Source: Candidatus Rokuibacteriota bacterium (lineage in GTDB: Bacteria > Methylomirabilota > Methylomirabilia > Rokubacteriales > CSP1-6). Taken from it: DNA of 64,000 nt. The stretch covers positions 1-64,000 of the forward strand of contig VGLJ01000001.1 in the NCBI GenBank assembly GCA_016866775.1, written 5' to 3'. Below are positions 17,171 to 24,847 of the stretch, in pieces; the first letter of the stretch is position 1; every line of letters begins with the position of its first letter. Both the position numbers and the translations under genes were made by a program. The notes under the pieces were generated by a model that saw only the letters and a list, made by a program, of their open reading frames with translations, searched no databases and was not told the origin of the DNA.

Positions 17171-18715
17171 ATGGACGTCCGTCCCTTTACGGGCGACGAG
17201 TTCCTCGAGAGCCTCCGCGGGCCGCGCGAGGTGTGGATCTACGGGGAGCGCGTGAAGGACGTCACCGCGCATCCGGCCTTTCGCAACCCCGCGCGCATGA
17301 TCGCGCGGCTCTACGACGCGCTCCACGATCCGACGACGCGCGACGTCCTCACCTGCCCCACCGACACCGGCTCCGGCGGCGTCACGCACCGCTACTTCCG
17401 CGCGCCGGCGAACGGGGAGGATCTCGTGGCCGCGCGCGACGCCATCGCCGCGTGGGCGCGCATCACCTACGGCTGGATGGGACGCTCGCCCGACTACAAG
17501 GCCGCGTTCCTCGCGACGCTCGGGGCGAACGCCGAGTACTACGCGCCCTACCAGGCCAACGCGCGCCGCTGGTACCGCGAGGCGCAGGAGCGCGTGCTCT
17601 TCATGAACCACGCGCTCCTCCATCCGCCGGTCGACCGGCATCGGCCGCCGGACGACGTCAGCGACGTCTACGTGCACGTCGAGCGCGAGACCGACGCCGG
17701 CCTGATCGTCAGCGGCGCGAAGGTCGTCGCCACGGGCTCCGCGCTCACGCACTACAACTTCGTGGCGCACCCGAGCACGGCCGGGGTCACGAGCAAGGCG
17801 CTCGCCGCCACGTTCCTCGTCGCGATGGACACGCCCGGCGTGAAGCTGATCTGCCGGCCGTCGTACGCGATGACCGCCGAGGTCATGGGCAGCCCGTTCG
17901 ATTACCCGCTCTCGAGCCGCATGGACGAGAACGACGCGATCCTCGTGCTCGATCACGCGCTGGTGCCGTGGGAGAACGTGTTCATCTACGAGGACGTCGA
18001 GAAGGCGAACGCGTTCTTCCCGCGCTCGGGCTTCTTCCCGCGCGCGATGTTCCAGGGCTGTACGCGCCTGGCGGTAAAGCTCGACTTCGTCGCCGGCCTG
18101 CTCCTGAAGGCGGTGGAGCTGGTCGGATCGAACGAGATGCGCCACGTGCAGTCGTCGATCGGCGAAGCGCTCGCGTGGCGCAACCTCTTCTGGGGCCTGA
18201 GCGATGCGATGGCGCGCACGCCCGTGCCGTGGGCCGGCAGCTCCGTCCTGCCGAATCCGGACTACGGGCAGGCCTACCGGCTCTTCTCGACGATCGCCTA
18301 TCCGCGCGTGAAGGAGATCACCGAGAGCATCCTCGGCTCCGGGCTCATCTACCAGAACTCGCACGCGGCCGACTTCAAGTCGCCCGAGCTCCGCCCGTAC
18401 CTCGACAAGTACCTCCGCGGATCGAACGGCCGCGACGCGGTAGACCGGATCAAGGTCATGAAGCTCCTGTGGGACGCGATGGGCACCGAGTTCGGCGGCC
18501 GCCACGAGCTGTACGAGCGCAACTACGCCGGCGCCCCGGAGACGATCCGCTTCCTCACGTGGCAGATGGCGCACGGGAGCGGCCAGGCCGACCGCTTCAA
18601 GGCGTTCGCCGAGCAATGCATGGCCGAGTACGACCTCGAGGGCTGGACGGCGCCGGACCTCGTCACGCCGCACGACGTGAACCTGTTTCTGAAGAAAGGC
18701 ACCCGCGATGGCTGA
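17171..18715 (+). CDS. 4-hydroxyphenylacetate 3-hydroxylase (HpaB)-family monooxygenase
   Basis: A 514-residue FADH2-dependent monooxygenase of the HpaB/HsaA-related acyl-CoA-dehydrogenase fold. The N-terminal [21 protein letters not shown], the GSALTHYNF flavin-contacting loop (about residue 190) and [12 protein letters not shown] (about 255-266) are HpaB signatures. It probably ortho-hydroxylates a phenolic or related substrate and needs a separate flavin reductase, which is not obvious in this operon. It is the first gene of four; its stop overlaps the selenoprotein start by 8 bases, so translation is coupled. Confidence 0.88.
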   Translation: MDVRPFTGDEFLESLRGPREVWIYGERVKDVTAHPAFRNPARMIARLYDALHDPTTRDVLTCPTDTGSGGVTHRYFRAPANGEDLVAARDAIAAWARITYGWMGRSPDYKAAFLATLGANAEYYAPYQANARRWYREAQERVLFMNHALLHPPVDRHRPPDDVSDVYVHVERETDAGLIVSGAKVVATGSALTHYNFVAHPSTAGVTSKALAATFLVAMDTPGVKLICRPSYAMTAEVMGSPFDYPLSSRMDENDAILVLDHALVPWENVFIYEDVEKANAFFPRSGFFPRAMFQGCTRLAVKLDFVAGLLLKAVELVGSNEMRHVQSSIGEALAWRNLFWGLSDAMARTPVPWAGSSVLPNPDYGQAYRLFSTIAYPRVKEITESILGSGLIYQNSHAADFKSPELRPYLDKYLRGSNGRDAVDRIKVMKLLWDAMGTEFGGRHELYERNYAGAPETIRFLTWQMAHGSGQADRFKAFAEQCMAEYDLEGWTAPDLVTPHDVNLFLKKGTRDG

Positions 18716-20351
18716 GAAGCTCACGGTCCTCAACCCGCTCGGCTACCCGCCGAAGATCACGCGGAAGGCGCTGGCGCCGCGGCTGTCGACGCTCGAAGGC
18801 AAGACGGTGTATCTCGTCGACTGCCGCTTCGACGACTCCGACCTGTTCTTGAAGCAGATGCAGGCGTGGCTCGCCGAGCACATGCCCGGCGTGAAGACCG
18901 TCTTCAAACCGATCTCGAGCGTCTACCTGCAGGACGATCCGACCACGTGGGAGGAGATCAAGGCGCGCGGCCACGCCGCGATCCTCGGCGTCGGCCACTG
19001 AAGCACCTGCGCGCCGGCGGTCGCCGCGCACGCGATGACGATCGAAGCGAAGTACGGCGTCCCCACCATCGCCATGCACACCGACAAGTTCGACAAGGTG
19101 GCGCGCTCGGTGGCGACGGTCAACGGGATGCCCGGCCTGCGGCAGGTCTTCGTGCCGCAGCCGATCATGGGCAAGACGGCGCAGCAGCTCCGCGCGTACG
19201 TCGACGGGGTCGATCCGATCACCGGGCGGCCGGTGATGCAGGAAGTGATCGAGGGTCTCACACAGCCGATCGACGAGCGCGAGCTCGGGGCGATCGCGTT
19301 CGATCGCTCGACGCCGCGCTCGGTGCCGGCAGACACCGCCGAGAACCTCGAGCAGGTCTTCCTCGAGAACCGCTGGACCGACATGCTCCCGATCGTGCTG
19401 CCGACGGAGGAGCGCGTCGCGAAGATGCTCGCCGCGACGAAGCGCAAGCCCGAGGAGGTCGTCGGCCGCATGCGATCGACGCACTTCCGCGAGTACTGGG
19501 AGTACACCGTCGAAAAAGTAGCGGTGAACGCGGTGATGGCGGGGGCGAGGCCCGCGTACTTTCCCGTGATCCTCGCGCTGGCGGCGACCGGCGTGACCGC
19601 GCGCGGCAGCAGCTCGAGCGCGGTGGCGGGGATGGCGGTCGTGAACGGGCCGATCCGCAACGAGATCGGGATGAGCGCCGGCCTCGGCGCGATGGGACCG
19701 TACAACCACGCCAACGCCACCATCGGCCGCGCGTACGGCCTGCTCTCGCAGAACGGCCAGGGCGGCTCCGTGCCCGGTCTGAGCTACATGGGCAATCAGG
19801 GCAACAGCTACGGCTACAACAGCGCGACGTTCGCGGAGAACGAGGAGCGCAGCCCGTGGACGCCGTTCCACACTCAGCACGGCCGCGCCGCGCAGGAGAG
19901 CGCCGTGAGCGTCTTTTCGAGCGTCCGCTCGACCGCGTTCACGCTCGGCCTGCCCGAGAAGCACTGGCGCGAGCACGTCGAGCACATGCTGCGCGGCATG
20001 GATCCGCACGGACCACCGACGTTGCTGCTCGACCCGATCGCGGCGCGGCAGTTCGTCGACCGCGGCGCGTTCACGACGAAAGAGCTCCTGATCGACTGGC
20101 TCTACGACACCGCGCGGATGCGCGCGAGCGAGTACTGGAACTACCAGCTCATCCAGAACTACATCTACCCGCGCGCCACGTTCGGCGAGGAGCCGTGGGC
20201 CTCGAAGCTCAAGGCGGAGCCCGACGAGATGATCCCGATGTTCCGGCGCGAGGACATCCACGTGGTCGTCGTGGGCGGCGAGTCGAACGGCTACTGGCGG
20301 ATGATGGGCTGCAACTACCAGAAGACGGTCTCGGTCGACGACTGGCGCTGA
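18708..20351 (+). CDS. Selenoprotein with U-S-T-C motif (UGSC-like family), UGA readthrough
   Basis: The track lists 18708-19001 and 19035-20351 separately. Both are in the same frame and only one stop codon, TGA at 18999-19001, divides them. The bases after it read in frame as [11 protein letters not shown] before the second ATG. Read as Sec, this gives a 547-residue protein with Sec98 in GVGH-U-STC, a UxxC redox motif at the end of a strand after a Rossmann-like first domain ([19 protein letters not shown], then [13 protein letters not shown]). This resembles the UGSC family of bacterial (seleno)proteins. A large C-terminal domain (residues about 200-547) rich in Gly/Asn/Ser has no function I can name. 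It sits between HpaB and a hydrolase in one operon, suggesting a redox role with an aromatic or thio substrate (inference). Confidence 0.87.
19008..19030 (+). promoter_or_regulatory. Candidate bacterial SECIS hairpin
   Basis: Directly after the in-frame UGA, TGCGCG (19008-19013) can pair with CGCGCA (19025-19030). Two further inner pairs leave a GCGGT apical loop; an alternative fold pairs CGGC with GCCG around GGTC. In both folds a G is the first loop base and the loop lies 15-17 nt after the UGA, about where bacterial SECIS elements place it. The fold was worked out by hand, and this GC-rich sequence forms hairpins easily. Confidence 0.6.
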
Positions 20352-20352
20352 G

Positions 20353-21567
20353 ATGAGCACGAGGAGATTCAGGGAGCAGCGCTGGCTCATCGACAACACG
20401 ATCCGCGCGGTCGGGATGGACTGGGACCAGCCGCGCTCGATCTACCTGTCCTCGCCGTGCGGGCCGGAAGCCAACGCCGACTTCGCGCTGATCCGGCAGC
20501 GGATCACGAAGCTCGCCGACGCCTCGCCGGTGTTCGAAGCCGTCGCGCGGCGGCGGGAAGGCAAGGCGCAGGCAGCCGAGAAGGACGGCGCGACGACGAC
20601 CGCGCGCGAGAACTACTTCATCGCCGCGGTGTGCTGGGGCGCCGCGCAGTGGCCCATCGACGAGAACGACGACCAGAATCGCTTCTACAACCCGCGCAAG
20701 CGCGAGTGCTACGCGAAGTACGCGTCGCTCGCCGACCACCGCGTGGAGCCGGCGTGGATTCCGCTGCCGACGGGTCAGTCGCTGCCGGCGTGGTTCCACG
20801 TGCCGCCGGGCTATACGGGCGGACGCATTCCGGCCGTGATCTCGCTGCCGGGCATGGACAGCTTCAAGGAGATCGGCGTCGCGATGTACGGCGACCGCTG
20901 GCTCTCGCGCGGCATCGCCGTGCTCGCGCTCGACGGCCCGGGTCAGTACGAGAGCCCGGTGCTCGACATCTACTTCAGCATGGCGGCCTGGACGCAGACG
21001 GCCACGGCCGCCGTGAACTGGCTGGCGGCGCGTCCTGAAGTCGATCCCGCGAGGATCGGGCTCAGCGGCAACAGCTTCGGCTCGTTCTTCGGCACGATCG
21101 CCGCCGCGCACGAGCCGCGCATCCGCGCGCTGTCCGTCTCCGCCGTCTGTCACGAGCCCGGCTTCCACACGATCTTCGAAGAGGCGTCGCCGACCTTCAA
21201 GGTGCGCTTCATGTACATGTCTGGGATCACCGACGAAGCCGAGTTCGACGCGCTTCGAAAGGCCATGACGTGGGAGGGTCACGCGGAACGGATCACCGCG
21301 CCGTACCTCTGCGTGGCCGGCGAGTTCCACGAGCTCTCGCCGCTCGTCCACACCGAGGCGCTGATGCGGGCGCTGCCCGGGCCGAAGCGGCTCGTCGTCT
21401 ATCAGGACTCGCGACACTCCGTCGGCAACGTGCCGGCCGCAAACCTCGGTCCCTTCCCGCCGATCCTCATGGCCGACTGGATGGCCGCCACGCTGAACGG
21501 GATACCGTTCCCGAGCGAGCGATGGCTCGTCGAGAGCACCGGCCGCATCGCCAAGACGCCGCTGTGA
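20353..21567 (+). CDS. Alpha/beta hydrolase (FrsA / DUF1100-like)
   Basis: A 404-residue serine hydrolase with an N-terminal helical cap (about 150 residues) before the core. PAVISLPGMDSFKE is the oxyanion strand, GLSGNSFGSFFG is the nucleophile elbow with Ser (GNSFG), and the C-terminal YQDSRHSVGN provides the catalytic His. The layout resembles FrsA/DUF1100 and 2,6-dihydroxypseudooxynicotine-hydrolase-type C-C or ester hydrolases. It starts one base after the selenoprotein stop and ends in a GTGA overlap with the next LLM gene, so it belongs to the same translational chain. The substrate is unknown. Confidence 0.83.
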   Translation: MSTRRFREQRWLIDNTIRAVGMDWDQPRSIYLSSPCGPEANADFALIRQRITKLADASPVFEAVARRREGKAQAAEKDGATTTARENYFIAAVCWGAAQWPIDENDDQNRFYNPRKRECYAKYASLADHRVEPAWIPLPTGQSLPAWFHVPPGYTGGRIPAVISLPGMDSFKEIGVAMYGDRWLSRGIAVLALDGPGQYESPVLDIYFSMAAWTQTATAAVNWLAARPEVDPARIGLSGNSFGSFFGTIAAAHEPRIRALSVSAVCHEPGFHTIFEEASPTFKVRFMYMSGITDEAEFDALRKAMTWEGHAERITAPYLCVAGEFHELSPLVHTEALMRALPGPKRLVVYQDSRHSVGNVPAANLGPFPPILMADWMAATLNGIPFPSERWLVESTGRIAKTPL

Positions 21568-22577
21568 CCCCGCGGTTCGGCCTCAGCCTGCCGAATCGCG
21601 GCGTGCTCTTCGGCGCGACGAGCGTCGACGAGCTGCTCGCGCTTTCCGAGCAGGCGGAAGCGTCCGGCGCGTTCGAGTCGATCTGGGCCGGCGACAGTCT
21701 GTTCGCGAAGCCGCGGCTCGAGTCGCTGGTGCTGCTCGGGGCGATCGCCGCGCGCACGCGCCGCGTGCGTCTCGGCACCTGCTGCCTCTCGACGTTTCCC
21801 CTGCGCGACCCGATCTTCCTCGCCGCGCAATGGGCCGCGCTCGATCAGGTCTCGCACGGCCGCATGGTCCTCGGCGCCTGCATCGGCGGCAGCCAGCCGC
21901 GCGAGAAGGCCGAGGCGGAGTTCGCGCCGTTCCGCGTGAAGCTGAGCGAGCGCGCGCCCCGCCTCGAAGAGGGCATGACGATCCTTCGCCGGCTCTGGAG
22001 CGAGGACCACGTCACGCACGAGGGCCGCTTCTGGCAGTTCCGCGATCTCACGCTCGAGCCGAAGCCCGTCCAGCAGCCGTGCCCGATCTGGATCGCGACG
22101 AACCCGAAGCCCGGGCTCGCCGCGCCGCACATTGCCGACCGCGCCGTTCGGAGAGTCGGCCTGATGGGCGACGGGTGGATGACGGACAACACCCCCGTCG
22201 CGACGTTCCGGCTGCGGTGGGATCTCATCCGCCAGGTCGCGCGCGAGGCCGGCCGCGCGACCGAGGGCATGGAGTCCGCCCTTCACCTGATGGTGAACCT
22301 CAACGACGATCGGCAGGCGGCGTTCGAAGAGTCGGTGAAGTTCCTCCACACGTACTACAGCCCCGCGATGACCCGCGAGTACATCGAGAGCTGGCTCGCG
22401 TACGGACCGCCGTCCGCGGTGATCGAGAAGATCCGGGCGTACGTCGAGGCCGGGTGCACGACGCCGATCCTGCGCTTCGCGTCGTGGGACCAGAAAGGGC
22501 AGATGGCGCGCGCGATCGACATGTTGGGGGGTGCGAGACGCACCCCCCAAGCCCCCCTCGCCTCCGAGCGGACGTGA
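21564..22577 (+). CDS. LLM-class flavin-dependent oxidoreductase
   Basis: A 337-residue luciferase-like protein starting at GTG 21564, four-base overlapped with the upstream hydrolase stop. FESIWAGDSLFAKPRLESLVLLG, LSTFPLRDPIFLAAQWAALD and GRMVLGACIGG follow the family order; KPVQQPCPIWIATNP is the family PxPIxxG-type strand. The last 16 or so codons (GGARRTPQAPLASERT) are encoded by the repeat element at 22524-22586, and the TGA falls in the loop of that element's second hairpin, so the original C-terminus may have been replaced. It is the last gene of the HpaB-selenoprotein operon. Confidence 0.85.
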   Translation: MTPRFGLSLPNRGVLFGATSVDELLALSEQAEASGAFESIWAGDSLFAKPRLESLVLLGAIAARTRRVRLGTCCLSTFPLRDPIFLAAQWAALDQVSHGRMVLGACIGGSQPREKAEAEFAPFRVKLSERAPRLEEGMTILRRLWSEDHVTHEGRFWQFRDLTLEPKPVQQPCPIWIATNPKPGLAAPHIADRAVRRVGLMGDGWMTDNTPVATFRLRWDLIRQVAREAGRATEGMESALHLMVNLNDDRQAAFEESVKFLHTYYSPAMTREYIESWLAYGPPSAVIEKIRAYVEAGCTTPILRFASWDQKGQMARAIDMLGGARRTPQAPLASERT

Positions 22578-22586
22578 AGTCCGCTC
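22524..22586. repeat. Double-hairpin repeat element, copy 2
   Basis: TTGGGGGGTGCG (22524-22535) pairs perfectly with CGCACCCCCCAA (22539-22550). A C-rich spacer and a second hairpin, GAGCGGAC-gtgaa-GTCCGCTC (22566-22586), follow. The order, the G6/C6 core, the spacer and the GCGGA...GTGNA...TCCGC hairpin match copy 1 at 9430-9494, while the stem bases covary. It overlaps the 3' end of an LLM gene and also lies at the 3' end of a convergent LLM gene, so it could act as a bidirectional terminator. Confidence 0.7.
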
Positions 22587-22601
22587 TCCGGCGGCTGCCC
22601 C

Positions 22602-23666
22602 TTAACGGAAGTTCGGCGCCACGTGCTCGCCGAAGCGGCGCAGCGAGGCGACGACCTTCTCGTGCGCCAGGCCGCCCCAGCTCGCCTGGCACATCACGTG
22701 GCCGAGGCCGGCGTCACGAAGGGCCGCGATCTGCTCGGCGACACGCTTGGGCGTCCCGTACAGCGCGCCGGTCTCGAGCACGAAGCGCACGCCGTCCGGA
22801 TGCGAGACCGCTGGATCCATCCACGGGTTGATCGCCGCCGTGTTCACGCGGAAGTCGGCGGGGTTGTACGCCTCGCGCACGTGATGCATGTGCTGCCGGT
22901 ACGCCAGCGTCGCGGTCTGGACGTCGTCCTCGGCCTGCGCCTCGCTCTCGGCGACGTAGAGGAAGCGCCACACGGACGCCTCGCCGAGCAGACGCCGCTG
23001 CGTCGCCGCGTCGTGGCCCCCGGCCTCGAGGCCCTCGCGATAGCGCGCGAGCCGCTCCGGGATCCGCGCGTTCGGCACGCGCGACATCATCACGGGGATG
23101 CCGTCGCGCCCGCATTCCACGAGTGACTCGACGGCGATCACGCTGCGCCAGATCGGCGGATGCGGGCGCTGGACGGGTCGCGGGCGAATCGAAGGCAATC
23201 GCACCGAGAAGAACTTGCCGTCGTGGACGAACGGCTCCTCGGTCCAGGCGCGCGTGAGCACCTCGACCGCTTCTTCCATCCGCTCGCGGCTGTCGTCGCT
23301 CCGCAGGCCGAAGCCGACGTACTCGTACTCGTTGTAGCTCGACCCGCGCCCGATGCCGACGTCGAGGCGCCCGCGACTGAGGTTGTCCAGCACGGCAAGC
23401 TGGATCGCGAGGCGCACCGGATGGTGGAGCGCCATCTGGATGACGGCAAAGCCGATCCGTGCCCGCGACGTGCGCGCCGCCAGCGCGCCGGCGAACGGGA
23501 TCGGGTCGGCGTACGCGCACTCGCCGGTGAAGTTGTGCTCGGTGAGCCAGAGGTAGTCGAAGCCCATCGCCTCGGCCAGCACGCCCTGCTCGAGCTGCTG
23601 GTGGACGCAGGCGAGATCGTCTTCGGCCGACGGCGAGAGCGAGAGCGTCATCCATCCGAACTTCAT
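22602..23666 (-). CDS. LLM-class flavin-dependent oxidoreductase
   Basis: A 354-residue luciferase-like monooxygenase of the bacterial luciferase alpha type. MGFDYLWLTEHNFTGECAYADPI, FAVIQMALHHPVRLAIQLAVLDNLSRGRLDVGIGRGSSYNEYEYVGFG and RPHPPIWRSV are in family order. The GRG(S)SYNEYEYxGF loop groups it with FMN-dependent alkanal-type enzymes. It is convergent with the selenoprotein-operon LLM gene across the repeat element; its upstream side faces the truncated BNR gene. Confidence 0.87.
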   Translation of the reverse strand: MKFGWMTLSLSPSAEDDLACVHQQLEQGVLAEAMGFDYLWLTEHNFTGECAYADPIPFAGALAARTSRARIGFAVIQMALHHPVRLAIQLAVLDNLSRGRLDVGIGRGSSYNEYEYVGFGLRSDDSRERMEEAVEVLTRAWTEEPFVHDGKFFSVRLPSIRPRPVQRPHPPIWRSVIAVESLVECGRDGIPVMMSRVPNARIPERLARYREGLEAGGHDAATQRRLLGEASVWRFLYVAESEAQAEDDVQTATLAYRQHMHHVREAYNPADFRVNTAAINPWMDPAVSHPDGVRFVLETGALYGTPKRVAEQIAALRDAGLGHVMCQASWGGLAHEKVVASLRRFGEHVAPNFR

Positions 23667-23884
23667 GGCCCGACACTGTACCGCGTTGGCGGACGCGCCG
23701 CGATGCGCCGTGGCGCGAGACGGACCGCGCGCTGGGCGACCTGCACATCAGCAACCTGGTCGAAGATCCCGAGACCGGCCGCCTGTTCGCCGGGACGCAC
23801 GGCCACGGGATCCACGCCAGCGACGACGGCGGGCGGACGTGGCAGCGCGAGGACCGCGGCGTCGCCTTCGCGAACATCGACGCG

Positions 23885-24688
23885 ATGAGCGCGGTGCGCG
23901 CCGCCGACGGCGTGCGCCTCTACGCGGGGACCGAGCCCGCTCACCTGTTCGTGAGCCGCGACTCCGGCGAGACGTGGGAGGAGCTGCCGTCGCTCCGCGC
24001 CGTGCCGAGCGTCGAGAAGTGGATGTTCCCGGGCCCGCCGCACGTCGCGCACGTCAAGCACATCACGTTCGATCCGCGCACGGCCGACACGATCGATGCG
24101 AGCGTCGAGGTCGGCGCCGGCCTGAAGAGCACGGACGGCGGCAAGAGCTGGACGCAGATGAGCGGCTTCTTCGAGGACGTGCACCGGATGGTCCTGACCG
24201 CGTCACGCCCCGACGACGTGTTCATGGGCAACGGGATCGGGATCTATCACAGCGCGGATGCCGGCGCGACGTGGGAGCAGCTCACCGATCGCTCCGCGCG
24301 CATCGCCTATCCGGATCAGGTCATCGTGCATCCGCAGAAGCCCGACACGGTCTTCATCGCCGGCGCGATCTGCGGACCGGGCGACTGGCGGAAGACCAAG
24401 ACCGCCGACGCGCGGATCGCGCGCAGCCGCGATGCGGGCAAGCACTGGCAGTACCTCGAAGGCGGGCTCCCGTCGCACATCCACGGGAACATCGAAGGCT
24501 TCGCGCTGAACACGTGGCCGGGCGGCTCGGCCCTTTTCGCCGGCACCACGGACGGCGACGTCTTTCTGAGCCAGAACGAAGGCGAGACCTGGTCGACGAT
24601 CGCGCGGCGCATCGGCGCGATCTCCAAGGGTGGCCATCACCTCGCGCTGCCGATCGACGAGGCCGCCCTCGAGACCGCGGCCGGCTAG
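23885..24688 (+). CDS. BNR/sialidase-like repeat protein, apparently 5'-truncated
   Basis: A beta-propeller of the WD40/YVTN/BNR-repeat type. Asp-box repeats are visible: SRDSGETWEEL, STDGGKSWTQM, SADAGATWEQL, SRDAGKHWQYL and SQNEGETWSTI. The first usable start is ATG 23885 (267 residues), but coding character and another Asp-box (SDDGGRTWQRE) continue upstream in frame to about 23711 without any ATG, GTG or TTG. So the gene appears to have lost roughly its first 40-60 codons and start. No signal peptide is visible. Function unknown; the family is often called a glycosyl hydrolase without evidence. It ends just before a large inverted repeat with a terminator. Confidence 0.65.
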   Translation: MSAVRAADGVRLYAGTEPAHLFVSRDSGETWEELPSLRAVPSVEKWMFPGPPHVAHVKHITFDPRTADTIDASVEVGAGLKSTDGGKSWTQMSGFFEDVHRMVLTASRPDDVFMGNGIGIYHSADAGATWEQLTDRSARIAYPDQVIVHPQKPDTVFIAGAICGPGDWRKTKTADARIARSRDAGKHWQYLEGGLPSHIHGNIEGFALNTWPGGSALFAGTTDGDVFLSQNEGETWSTIARRIGAISKGGHHLALPIDEAALETAAG

Positions 24689-24694
24689 CGACCC

Positions 24695-24824
24695 GGAGCG
24701 GGTCGGCGGCGGGTGGACGCGGGGGCCCGCCGCCTTGGTGCTCAAAAAGGCGAGCCTGACGGCTCGCCTTTTCTGCGCAATCGGCTGGACGGGCCCCCGC
24801 GTCCACCCGCCGCCGACCGGCTCC
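24695..24824. repeat. 35-nt-arm inverted repeat enclosing a terminator
   Basis: The arm 24695-24729 and the arm 24790-24824 are reverse complements, with 29 consecutive perfect pairs (24701-24729 with 24790-24818) and then one mismatch and five more pairs. The 60-base interior holds a terminator hairpin. It is placed between convergent genes. No ORF or flanking direct repeat is evident. Confidence 0.8.
24744..24772. terminator. Bidirectional rho-independent terminator
   Basis: AAAAAGGCGAGCC (24744-24756) and GGCTCGCCTTTT (24761-24772) form a perfect stem with a TGAC loop, with A5 on one side and T4 on the other. It works in both directions for the convergent BNR gene and the Mo-hydroxylase gene. 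Confidence 0.85.
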
Positions 24825-24847
24825 TACCCCCGGGGCCAGAGCCCCGA

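Noticed and set aside
18999-19001. TGA as evidence of a pseudogene
   Set aside because: The frame and family resemblance continue without a break, the next codons give a UxxC motif and a hairpin follows; Sec decoding explains this better.
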